Shown piece after piece: positions 34,280-41,719 of a stretch of DNA of 64,000 bases. The notes under the pieces were generated by a model. It did no database searches and was not told the origin of the DNA. It saw only the letters and a list, made by a program, of their open reading frames with translations. The stretch is from Aquabacter sp040049275 (lineage in GTDB: Bacteria; Pseudomonadota; Alphaproteobacteria; Rhizobiales; Xanthobacteraceae). The stretch is from NCBI RefSeq assembly GCF_040049275.1, contig NZ_JBDZDT010000009.1, forward strand, positions 62,001-126,000. Direction: 5' to 3'. The position numbers and the translations under genes are program-made. Positions within the stretch are counted from its first letter, which is position 1; every line of letters begins with the position of its first letter.

Positions 34280-34828
34280 ATGCGCATGCGCATCGGAGTG
34301 TCGCTCGCCGCGGCGATTCTCACATCTGCGGCCATCCTGCCGGCCATTCCGGCGCAGGCGGACGAGACGGACTATCTGGCGCGCTTCGAAGGCCGCTGGT
34401 CGGGCAGCGGCTCCATGAAACCCACCGCCAAGGCCGTCAGCGTGCCCCTCGGCTGCTCCGCGAACGGCGAGCCGGGCCGCAGCACCCTCTCCTTGGGCGG
34501 GCAATGCAGCGCGCTGGTCCTCAGCCGCAATCTCTCGGCGGACCTGATCTTCAATCCGGCGACCCGGCGCTATAGCGGCGTCTACGTGACCGAGGGCGAT
34601 CCGCCGGCGGCGCTGGATGGCACGCGGGTGGGGGACGCCCTCGTGCTCGCGGTAAAATGGCCGAAGCCGGTGAATGGCGACAGCGATGCCGTCATGATCA
34701 TCCGCAATGCCGGCCAGGGCCACTTCACCTTCACCGTGCGCGATGCGGCGGAGCCGGGCGGTCCCCTGGTCACCACGGCGAGCTTCACCCTGAACCGAGA
34801 GGGTCGAGCGGCACACGCGGGAAACTAG
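34280..34828 (+). CDS. hypothetical exported protein
   Basis: 182 residues from the ATG at 34280, with GGAGG upstream; an ATG at 34244 would add 12 residues. A signal peptide is clear (RIGVSLAAAILTSAA, cleavage likely after IPAQA near residue 28). The mature protein has two cysteines about 24 residues apart (PLGCSANG, GGQCSAL) that could form a disulfide, and a beta-rich pattern (YLARFEGRWSGSG, FTFTVRDA). I do not recognise the family. Probably a periplasmic beta-barrel-like or lipocalin-like protein; this is a guess from the strand pattern. Confidence 0.65.
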   Translation: MRMRIGVSLAAAILTSAAILPAIPAQADETDYLARFEGRWSGSGSMKPTAKAVSVPLGCSANGEPGRSTLSLGGQCSALVLSRNLSADLIFNPATRRYSGVYVTEGDPPAALDGTRVGDALVLAVKWPKPVNGDSDAVMIIRNAGQGHFTFTVRDAAEPGGPLVTTASFTLNREGRAAHAGN

Positions 34829-34850
34829 AAGGCGTCTATTCAAAGAACCA

Positions 34851-34948
34851 CCGTCATGCCCGGGCTTGACCCGGGCATCCACGTCTCTCCTTTAAGCGAC
34901 GACCCGGCTGAACCACGCGTCATGGCCGGGTCAAGCCCGGCCATGACG
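34851..34948. repeat. paired palindromic repeat, family A, copy 4
   Basis: CCGTCATGCCCGGGC arm, CATCCACGTCTCTCCTTTAAGC linker identical to copy 1, then GGCCGGGTCAAGCCCGGCC arm ending CATGACG. Lies between the convergent 3' ends of the hypothetical exported-protein gene and lysS. The linker identity with copy 1, 30 kb away, points to recent common origin. Confidence 0.85.
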
Positions 34949-34977
34949 CGTGGGTGGGATCAATGCGCGGGCGCAGC

Positions 34978-36621
34978 CTAGCCCAGCTTTTCCTTGATCA
35001 GCGCCCGGGTCTCCGGGATGCCGTAAATCTCCACGAAGGAGCCGAAGCGCGGGCCGCGCTGCTCGCCCAGCAGCACCTGGTAGATGGCGTTGAACCATTC
35101 CACCGACACGCCGGGCTTCTCCGGCGTCGCGCCCTTCGCCTTTAGGTCCTGGTAGCGCGGGATCGGCCGCGCCACGTCGTAGAGCACGTCCTGGATCTCC
35201 GCGGCGCCCGCATCCTCCGGCAGGACGCCGAGCGCCTCGTAGAGCGCTTCCAGCGCGCCGCGCTCCACGTCGTCGGCGGGACGGAACCTCTTGTTCGGCT
35301 CCACGAACGCCTTGAAGTACCTCACCGCATAGCCCACCAGCTCCGCGAGCTTGGGGTGGGTCTCCGAAGAGACCCCCGGCACGTGGCGCCGCAGGAATCC
35401 CCACAGCACGTCCTCGTCCTCGGCGTTGGAGGCGGAGGCGAGGTTGAGCAGCATGGTGAAGGAGACCGGCATGTCGATCACGGGCGGATTGCCCGAATGG
35501 ATGTGCCAGACCGGATTGCCGAGCCGGTTCTTCCAATCCTGAGAGGGATAGCGGGCGAGGAAGTTGAAATATTCGTCCACCGCCTTCGGGATCACATCGA
35601 AATGCAGCTTCTTGGCCGAGCGCGGCGACTGGAACATGTAGAGCGCCAGGCTCTCCGGGCTCGCATAAGTGAGCCATTCGTCGATGGTGAGGCCGTTGCC
35701 CTTGGACTTGGAGATCTTCTGGCCGTTCTGGTCGAGGAACAGCTCGTAGACATAATGCTCGGGCGGCTCGGCGCCGAGAACCTCGCAGATCCGGTCATAG
35801 ACCGGCGCGTTGGTCTGGTGGTCCTTGCCGAACATTTCGAAGTCGACCCCGAGCGCTGCCCAGCGCGCGCCGAAGTCCGGCTTCCACTGCAGCTTCACGG
35901 CGCCGCCGGTGACGGGCAGCGTCTTCTCCGCGCCGTCCTCGTCGGTGAAGGTGACGGTGCCGGCCTTGGCATCCACCGCCTTCAGCGGAACATAGAGCAC
36001 CCGCCCGCTGGTGGGTGAGATGGGCAGGAACGGGCTGTAGGTCGCCTGCCGCTCCTCCCCCAGCGTCGGCAGCATCACGTCCATGATGGCGTCGTACTTT
36101 TCGGCCGCCTTCAGCAGCACGGCGTCGAGCTTGCCGGACTTGTAATAGTCGGTGGCGCTCGCGAACTCGTAGTCGAAGCCGAACGTGTCGAGGAAGCGCC
36201 GCAGCATGGCGTTGTTGTGGTCGCCGAAGCTCGGATAGTCGCCGCCGAAGGGGTTGGGCACCGAGGTCAGCGGCATCTGCAGATAGGGCTCGAGCGCCGC
36301 GCGGTCCGGCACGTTGTCCGGAATCTTGCGCATGCCGTCCATGTCGTCGGAGAAGCACAAAAGGCGCGTCTTCACCTTATCGTCGGTCAGCACGCGGAAG
36401 GCGTGGCGCACCATGGTGGTGCGGGCCACCTCGCCGAAGGTGCCGATATGCGGCAGGCCCGAGGGCCCGTAACCGGTCTCGAACAGCACCTCGTCCTTGG
36501 GCTTGCGTTTCAGCCGCTCGACGATCTTGCGCGCTTCCTCGAACGGCCAGGCGCTCGCGGTCTCGGCGGCGGCGCGCAGGTCGTGGGCAAGGTCTTCGGT
36601 CGGGGCCGGCGCCAAGGTCAT
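34978..36621 (-). CDS. lysS: lysyl-tRNA synthetase, class I
   Basis: Charges tRNA-Lys. 547 residues with a class I Rossmann catalytic domain, not the class II fold found in most bacteria. The HIGH-type motif is SGLPHIGTFGE near residues 52-62 and the KMSKS-type motif is QKISKSKGNG near 298-307. Alphaproteobacteria are among the bacteria that use class I LysRS, which supports the lineage. No second lysS is seen in this window. Stands alone, followed by a family A repeat. Confidence 0.95.
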   Translation of the reverse strand: MTLAPAPTEDLAHDLRAAAETASAWPFEEARKIVERLKRKPKDEVLFETGYGPSGLPHIGTFGEVARTTMVRHAFRVLTDDKVKTRLLCFSDDMDGMRKIPDNVPDRAALEPYLQMPLTSVPNPFGGDYPSFGDHNNAMLRRFLDTFGFDYEFASATDYYKSGKLDAVLLKAAEKYDAIMDVMLPTLGEERQATYSPFLPISPTSGRVLYVPLKAVDAKAGTVTFTDEDGAEKTLPVTGGAVKLQWKPDFGARWAALGVDFEMFGKDHQTNAPVYDRICEVLGAEPPEHYVYELFLDQNGQKISKSKGNGLTIDEWLTYASPESLALYMFQSPRSAKKLHFDVIPKAVDEYFNFLARYPSQDWKNRLGNPVWHIHSGNPPVIDMPVSFTMLLNLASASNAEDEDVLWGFLRRHVPGVSSETHPKLAELVGYAVRYFKAFVEPNKRFRPADDVERGALEALYEALGVLPEDAGAAEIQDVLYDVARPIPRYQDLKAKGATPEKPGVSVEWFNAIYQVLLGEQRGPRFGSFVEIYGIPETRALIKEKLG

Positions 36622-36725
36622 TGATGGGTCTCCGGTGGGCGCTCGTTGCGGGAAGGCGCGGACACTAGAGCGATGACCGGGCGGAGGGAAGCCGCCAGTT
36701 GACCAGCCGTCAGAAAGCGCGGCCG

Positions 36726-36755
36726 CACCCTGGCGGCACGTGTGCCGCCAGGGTG
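36726..36755 (-). terminator. perfect 14-base inverted repeat after the exported-protein gene
   Basis: CACCCTGGCGGCAC (36726-36739) and GTGCCGCCAGGGTG (36742-36755) are exact inverted copies with a two-base centre, giving a 30-base perfect palindrome. It starts eleven bases past the stop of the gene at 36766 on that gene's strand. No T-run follows, so it may be a terminator-like hairpin or a symmetric protein-binding site. Confidence 0.5.
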
Positions 36756-36765
36756 GGCGGAAGCC

Positions 36766-37371
36766 TCACAGAGCCGGAGTGAAATCCCCCCGCGCGATCA
36801 GGACGCGGCGCACCTGGCGCACGCCGTCCGGCGTCGCATTGGTGAAGGCGATGATCTTCACACCCGGCTTCAGCTCGGCGGTGGTCGCGCCGGGCTCGAA
36901 GCGCACCAGCGAGCTCTCAGGCGTCACCAGCACCTTCTTCTCGTCCGCCCCGTATTTGAGGGTGAGGACTTCGCCATCCTTGGCCGTCACCTGCTGGGAC
37001 ACGGCCGCATTGGTCATGGTGGTGCCCGGCTTATCCCAGGGGCGCGAACCCTCGCCGGTGCCGCGCTGCTCCGGCGGGAACACATGGATCGACACCGCCC
37101 GCTCCGTCCCGTCCGTCCCCGGCACGGAAACAACGCCCACATAGGCGTCAGGCTTAATGTCGGCGAGCGTGATCTTGGCAATGCCGGTAAGCACGGAGGT
37201 ATCGATGAGCGCCAGCTTGGCGCTGCTGCCGCCCTGCGTGTCCACGGTGAGATCGCGCCCGTTCACCGCGGCGAGCGTTCCCCGGACGACGGACATGGCC
37301 GGCTGCTGCGCGAGAGCGGGACCGGCCAAAAGGGCGGTGGCGAAAGCGAGGCTAAGGATGCGTCGAAGCAT
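36766..37371 (-). CDS. hypothetical exported protein
   Basis: 201 residues from the ATG at 37371 (GGAG eight bases upstream); other in-frame starts upstream lack a ribosome site. The signal peptide is clear (RILSLAFATALLAGP, cleavage after ALAQ near residue 20). The mature part is beta-rich (VVRGTLAAVNGRDLTVDT, SAKLALIDTSV, DEKKVLVTPESSLVRFEPG), resembling periplasmic DUF5666- or OB-like repeats, in which short strands surround a Val-x-Gly-x-Leu motif. No cysteines. Function unknown; likely periplasmic. Confidence 0.7.
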   Translation of the reverse strand: MLRRILSLAFATALLAGPALAQQPAMSVVRGTLAAVNGRDLTVDTQGGSSAKLALIDTSVLTGIAKITLADIKPDAYVGVVSVPGTDGTERAVSIHVFPPEQRGTGEGSRPWDKPGTTMTNAAVSQQVTAKDGEVLTLKYGADEKKVLVTPESSLVRFEPGATTAELKPGVKIIAFTNATPDGVRQVRRVLIARGDFTPAL

Positions 37372-37468
37372 GAAGGTCTCCATGACCCATGAAAAACGCC
37401 GCACATGTGATCCTCGATCCCGCGACGGCGCCACACACGCTCGCGTCATCGCCGAGACTGACCCAAGG

Positions 37469-38335
37469 TCAGTAAAAGCCCACCGGGAACCAGCGCAGAT
37501 AGAGGTCGGCATAGACGCCCTTCTCCCAGATGCGCTGGAGGGCATAGTCGATGGCGCGGCGGAGCTGGTCGTTGCCGGGCTTTACCGCCACCGCGAGACC
37601 GTCGCCGAAAAAGCGGCTCTCCGTGAACGGCCCGCCGACGAAACCGCAGCAGCCCTGCGAGGAGGTGCCGTTCAGCCACAGCGCGAGGCCGATGCCGTCG
37701 CCAAACAGGAGATCCACGTCGCCCTTCCGCAACGCCTCGCGCGCGGCGGCGGCATCGGGATAGGGGCGGATGCCGGCTTCGTTGAAGAAGGCACGGAGAT
37801 AGGCCTCGTGCGCCGTGCCCGCGACCACCGCTACCTTCTTGTCGGCCACCTGTTCCGGCGTCGGGCTCTGCAGGGCCAGCCCCCTGCGGCCGACGAAACG
37901 GGCCGGCGTGCCGAGGTAGCGCTCGGTGAAATCCACCCTCTGGCGCATGGACGGGGTTGAGGCGAGGCCGGCAATCACCGCATCGCCCTTGTTCTGGTCG
38001 AGCCCGTCCAGAAGCGTGTCGAAGGCCACCGGCTGGATGGTGCAGGTCACCGAAAGCTCAGCGCAGACCGCGCGCGCAAGGTCCACGTTGAACCCCATCA
38101 GCGCACCGTCAGGGGTCGCAAAGTTGAACGGCGGATAGTCGTCCGTGGTCAGGAAGCGGACGGTGGTCGGGAGTTGGGAGGCGTCCGGCCGCTCCACGCG
38201 GCGCTCCACGTTCCAGAAATTCGGAACCCCCGCAGGGGCCGGCGCCTGCGCCACCGCTGGAAAGCACATGAGTCCGGCCACGATGCCAGCGGCCGCGTAG
38301 CGCAGGGCTGAAGCTGGCCGGCGCGGTGGTTTCAT
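37469..38335 (-). CDS. periplasmic substrate-binding protein, amino-acid ABC family 3 type
   Basis: 288 residues from the ATG at 38335. Signal peptide (ALRYAAAGIVAGLMCFPAVAQ, cleavage near residue 30). The body matches SBP_bac_3 proteins: RFLTTDDYPPFNF near 60-72, GFNVDLARAVCAEL near 82-95, GDAVIAGLASTPSMRQRVDFTERY near 116-140. No permease or ATPase gene is adjacent, so it is an orphan binding protein. It is divergent from the GT2 glycosyltransferase gene, with only 45 bases between start codons. Ligand unknown. Confidence 0.85.
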   Translation of the reverse strand: MKPPRRPASALRYAAAGIVAGLMCFPAVAQAPAPAGVPNFWNVERRVERPDASQLPTTVRFLTTDDYPPFNFATPDGALMGFNVDLARAVCAELSVTCTIQPVAFDTLLDGLDQNKGDAVIAGLASTPSMRQRVDFTERYLGTPARFVGRRGLALQSPTPEQVADKKVAVVAGTAHEAYLRAFFNEAGIRPYPDAAAAREALRKGDVDLLFGDGIGLALWLNGTSSQGCCGFVGGPFTESRFFGDGLAVAVKPGNDQLRRAIDYALQRIWEKGVYADLYLRWFPVGFY

Positions 38336-38380
38336 AGTAATTCTCAACTTTTCCGTGCATTGGCATCGGGGGAGGCCCAC

Positions 38381-40315
38381 ATGTTGGGGGAGGCAGCGCC
38401 GCGCCGCAAGTCGACACTGCGCGCAGATGCGGAACCCCACCCTGCAAGCCGCTCCTGGCCCGCCGAGATTGCCGCGCTGCGCGGCCACTTTCCGGACGGG
38501 ATGCTGCGCCGGGCACAGCGGCGCGCCCACCGGCTGGGCATCGGCGCAGACGAGGTGCTCCTTCATGCCGGCCTCGCCGAACCGGAGGAACTGGCGGCGG
38601 CCTTCGCCGCCCATCTCGGCCTCCCCCTCGCCGACCCGTCAGCCCCCCTTCGCCTAGCGCCCGAGCAGGCACCCAGTGCCATCCGCACCGGCCTCATCAC
38701 GGAGCCGTTCCCCGAAGGGCCGCACCATATAGTCGCGCCGCGCGGCAAGGACGTGCGCCGGCTGGCGCGTGCGCTCGCCGAAAATCCCGCCCGCGCACAC
38801 CGCATGAGCCTCACCTCACCAGAGGCGCTGCGCGACCGGCTTGGCAAGCATGCGCGCATTCCCCTCGCTCATGCCGCTGCCTATGAGCTGAAGGATACCG
38901 AGCCTCATCTTTCGGCTGCGACCGTGCCCCGGGGCTTCGCCCTCGGGCTGCCGCTCGCCCTCGCCGGGCTCATATTCTTCTCGGCCTGGCTGTTCGCGCC
39001 GGCCCTGGCACAACTGGTCAGCATGTGCCTGCTCTCGCTGCTGTTCCTGTGCGCCATGGGCCTGCGGCTCGCCGGCTGCATGATCCCCCCGCATCCCGAT
39101 CCGCCGCCGCGCATGGAGGACCGGCATCTGCCGGTCTATACCGTGATCGTGCCGCTCTACCGCGAGGCGGTGATGCTGCCCCGGCTCGAAGCCGCGCTGC
39201 GCGCGCTCGACTATCCGCCCGAGAAGCTGGACATCAAGCTGGTGGTGGAGCCGGACGACCCGGAGACCCGGGACGCCATCCTGCGCCGCGCCTTGCCGCC
39301 CTCGTTCGAGACCATCGTCGCCCCGCCGGTGGGCCCACGCACGAAGCCGAAGGCGCTCAACGCGGCCCTTCCCTTCGCCCGCGGCAAATTCATCGCGGTC
39401 TTCGACGCGGAGGATATCCCGGACCCCGGCCAGCTCCGCGCCGCCCTCGCTGCATTCGAACGCGGGGGAAACCGGGTCGCCTGCGTGCAGGCGCGCCTCG
39501 CGATGGACAATGCCCAGGACAGCTGGATCAGCCGGCATTTCGCGCTGGAATATTGCGGGCAGTTCGACGTGCTGCTGCCGGCTCTGGCGGCGCTGCGGCT
39601 GCCCATCCTCCTGGGCGGGACTTCCAACCATTTCCGCCGCGCCGCCCTGGAGCGGGCGGGCGGGTGGGACCCCTACAATGTCACCGAGGACGCGGACCTC
39701 GGCCTGCGCCTCGCGCGCATGGGCTGGGACATCGAGGTGATCGCGTCCGACACGCTGGAGGAGGCGCCCGTGACGACCAGGGCCTGGCTGCGCCAGCGCA
39801 CGCGCTGGATGAAAGGATGGGCCCAGACCATCATGGTGCATGGCCGCAACCCGCGCCGCTTCCTGCGCGACCTTGGACCGCATTGCGCCGCGGCGGCGGC
39901 CTTGCTGACCATCAGCCCCTTCGCGGCCATGCTGGTGCATCCCATCAGCCTGGCGGTGCTGCTCGGCGACCTCTGGAGGGGAACGCTCGGAAGCCCGGCG
40001 ACAAGCACGGTCGAAGCGCTGACCTATGCCCTGTCTTATGTGAACCTGATGTTCGGCTATGTGGCGGCCATCATCATCGCCCTCGTGGGGCTGTGGCGCA
40101 GGCGCCGGCTCTCCGCCGCGCCCGTCCTACTCACCCTGCCCGCCTATTGGCTGCTGCAGTCGGTGGCCATCTGGCGCGCTTTGGTTGACTTGGTGGTCGA
40201 TCCCTACCGCTGGGACAAGACCGAGCACGGCCTTGCGCGACGCAGGCAGACGCAGCCGGTCAAAGGTAGCGGCGCAGCTCGCCCGCAGCGTCGGCCGGCG
40301 TCCGCTTTGCATTGA
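38381..40315 (+). CDS. GT2 family glycosyltransferase with MshEN-like N-terminal domain
   Basis: 644 residues from the ATG at 38381, with GGGGGAGG upstream. Residues about 45-160 resemble the T2SSE_N/MshEN domain found in type II secretion ATPases and some glycosyltransferases (ADEVLLHAGLAEPEELAAAFAAHLGLPLAD), a fold known to bind cyclic di-GMP in other proteins. Two hydrophobic segments around 185-235 follow. The catalytic domain (about 245-510) has VFDAEDIPDPGQ, TEDADLGLRLARMG and QRTRWMKGW, the processive QxxRW motif; three or four membrane helices close the protein. It probably builds a cell-surface polysaccharide. Its 3' end overlaps the SCO gene by 56 bases. Confidence 0.85.
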   Translation: MLGEAAPRRKSTLRADAEPHPASRSWPAEIAALRGHFPDGMLRRAQRRAHRLGIGADEVLLHAGLAEPEELAAAFAAHLGLPLADPSAPLRLAPEQAPSAIRTGLITEPFPEGPHHIVAPRGKDVRRLARALAENPARAHRMSLTSPEALRDRLGKHARIPLAHAAAYELKDTEPHLSAATVPRGFALGLPLALAGLIFFSAWLFAPALAQLVSMCLLSLLFLCAMGLRLAGCMIPPHPDPPPRMEDRHLPVYTVIVPLYREAVMLPRLEAALRALDYPPEKLDIKLVVEPDDPETRDAILRRALPPSFETIVAPPVGPRTKPKALNAALPFARGKFIAVFDAEDIPDPGQLRAALAAFERGGNRVACVQARLAMDNAQDSWISRHFALEYCGQFDVLLPALAALRLPILLGGTSNHFRRAALERAGGWDPYNVTEDADLGLRLARMGWDIEVIASDTLEEAPVTTRAWLRQRTRWMKGWAQTIMVHGRNPRRFLRDLGPHCAAAAALLTISPFAAMLVHPISLAVLLGDLWRGTLGSPATSTVEALTYALSYVNLMFGYVAAIIIALVGLWRRRRLSAAPVLLTLPAYWLLQSVAIWRALVDLVVDPYRWDKTEHGLARRRQTQPVKGSGAARPQRRPASALH

Positions 40316-40856
40316 AGGGGGCGAGGAAGGTGCCGCTCTTATCCATCAGATAGATCACGGCCGTGTGGTCCATGGTGTAGTCGCCGCCGTCGAGCGGCAC
40401 TTTCCTGGAATAGACCCGGTAGGCCCGCTTGACCGCATCGACCTGCTCCGGCGTGCCGGTGAGGCCGCGCAATTGCGGGCTGAAGGAGGAGAGATACGCC
40501 TTCATCGCCTCCGGCGTGTCGCGCTCAGGATCGACGGTGATGAAGAAGGCCTGGAGCTTGGACGCATCCGGCCCGAGGGCGTTGAAGATCTCGGACATCT
40601 CGAACAGGGCCGTAGGGCACACGTCCGGGCAATGGGTGAAGCCGAAGAAGACGAGGCTCGGCTTGCCTTTCAGCAGTGCCTCGGTGGCCGGCTTGCCGTC
40701 CTGGTCCACCAGCTTGAACGGCCCGCCGACGGCCGCTATCCCCGACCCGCCCGTCTGCTGCCGGGAAGGCAGGAGCGCGGTGGCTGCCACCACCAGGATC
40801 AACGCGCCGCACGCAAAGGCGGCGAACAAAGCGATGATCTTGGTGCGGGACGACAT
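40260..40856 (-). CDS. SCO1/SenC family copper chaperone
   Basis: 198 residues. An N-terminal membrane anchor (about 6-28, IIALFAAFACGALILVV) is followed by a thioredoxin-like domain with the copper motif GFTHCPDVCPTA near residues 72-83 (two cysteines four residues apart) and the distal His in YTMDHTAVIYLMD near 162. SCO proteins deliver copper to the CuA site of cytochrome c oxidase or keep its thiols reduced. Transcribed against the glycosyltransferase gene, overlapping its end by 56 bases. No oxidase subunit genes are nearby. Confidence 0.93.
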   Translation of the reverse strand: MSSRTKIIALFAAFACGALILVVAATALLPSRQQTGGSGIAAVGGPFKLVDQDGKPATEALLKGKPSLVFFGFTHCPDVCPTALFEMSEIFNALGPDASKLQAFFITVDPERDTPEAMKAYLSSFSPQLRGLTGTPEQVDAVKRAYRVYSRKVPLDGGDYTMDHTAVIYLMDKSGTFLAPFNAKRTPADAAGELRRYL

Positions 40857-40969
40857 GGGACCACTTCCTGACGCTCACGGCGGCAATGCGCCTTCAACCA
40901 GCGGCTTTGCATGAAGCAGAGCTGCGCGCGAGGCAAAAGATTTTGATCAGGGCGTTCGGACGCACCCCT

Positions 40970-41164
40970 TCAGAAACAGGCGGCGATGCCGGCCGCCAGC
41001 GTATCGAAGAAAAGCGCCGTGCCGTGCTGCTGCCAGAGGAAGATGGCGGCGCCCAGCAGGAGCACGACGCCGACCGCGACCGCAGCCAGGAGGGCGCGCT
41101 TCAGTCCCTCCTCCCGCCCGGCGGGAAGCTCCGTGCCCGTATCGATGCCGCGTGACATGCTCAT
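40970..41164 (-). CDS. 64-residue single-pass membrane protein
   Basis: A charged N-terminus (MSMSRGIDTG, REEGLKRALL) is followed by one hydrophobic helix (about 25-45, AAVAVGVVLLLGAAIFLW) and a short tail ending GIAACF with one Cys. It lies between the SCO gene and the start of the 41.2-41.7 kb group. I do not recognise it. The single helix and good codon use suggest it is real; no function is offered. Confidence 0.5.
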   Translation of the reverse strand: MSMSRGIDTGTELPAGREEGLKRALLAAVAVGVVLLLGAAIFLWQQHGTALFFDTLAAGIAACF

Positions 41165-41255
41165 TCTATGTCCGTCCGGGCCGATGACCCGTTTTCCAGT
41201 CTAATCCGCCCCTTCCTCTGCGCCAAGCGCGCACCTGCCTTTCGCGGTGCGCGCG

Positions 41256-41284
41256 TTGACGGAGCTTCCCCGCGCGCCTACGGT
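41256..41284 (+). promoter_or_regulatory. promoter, TTGACG-17-TACGGT
   Basis: TTGACG at 41256-41261, a 17-base spacer and TACGGT at 41279-41284. Transcription would begin about seven bases later, at 41291, which is the A of an ATG. This is the best promoter match I found in the window. Confidence 0.55.
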
Positions 41285-41290
41285 CCCACC

Positions 41291-41380
41291 ATGTCTGTTC
41301 CGGTGATCAAAGAGCGGCGCGTCCTCGCGTCGGCGCTGCGAATTCGCCGCCCGGTCGACATGTTCGGCCGGGCCCGCTGA
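41291..41380 (+). CDS. 29-residue putative leaderless upstream ORF
   Basis: ATG at 41291 to TGA at 41380: MSVPVIKERRVLASALRI followed by RRPVDMFGRAR. Arginine-rich (eight of 29). The promoter at 41256 places the transcription start on the ATG, so the mRNA would be leaderless. The gene at 41415 starts 34 bases after its stop, with a pyrimidine-rich stretch and six Ts in between. It could be a leader peptide that regulates the downstream gene, or a chance frame. No family recognised. Confidence 0.4.
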   Translation: MSVPVIKERRVLASALRIRRPVDMFGRAR

Positions 41381-41414
41381 CGCACGCTCCCTCCCTTTTT
41401 TCCGGAACAGTCCC

Positions 41415-41714
41415 ATGTCTGCCCACTCCGTCGCGCCGTCCGGCGCAACGTTCCATCATCTCATGGTCGAAGCCGAGCCCGAGGCCAATGCGCTTCTCAG
41501 GGTCCTGGAGCCTTTCGTGATCCACGACGTGCTGCCGCACCGCGTCGACGTCGCCGCCCCGGATGGCGCAAGAGATGGCGCGCTGCGGCTCGATCTGCAC
41601 TTCTGCGCGAGCGCCGATCTCGCCGCCCGCCTGGAGGCGCGCCTCGCCACCATGGTCACGGTGCGGCACATCCGGCTGATGCGCACAGGCATGGCTGTGG
41701 AGGCTGCGGCCTAG
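41415..41714 (+). CDS. hypothetical 99-residue protein, possibly ACT-like
   Basis: The protein has a beta-alpha-beta rhythm: FHHLMVEAEPEANALLRVLEPFVIHDVLPHRV then ALRLDLHFCAS, DLAARLEARLATMVTVRHIRL. That pattern is reminiscent of ACT regulatory domains (for example the IlvN/IlvM type), where two strands flank a helix. I do not claim a family. It starts with ATG at 41415 without a strong ribosome site and ends six bases before the AEC transporter gene, so the two may be co-transcribed. Confidence 0.55.
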   Translation: MSAHSVAPSGATFHHLMVEAEPEANALLRVLEPFVIHDVLPHRVDVAAPDGARDGALRLDLHFCASADLAARLEARLATMVTVRHIRLMRTGMAVEAAA

Positions 41715-41719
41715 ACCCC

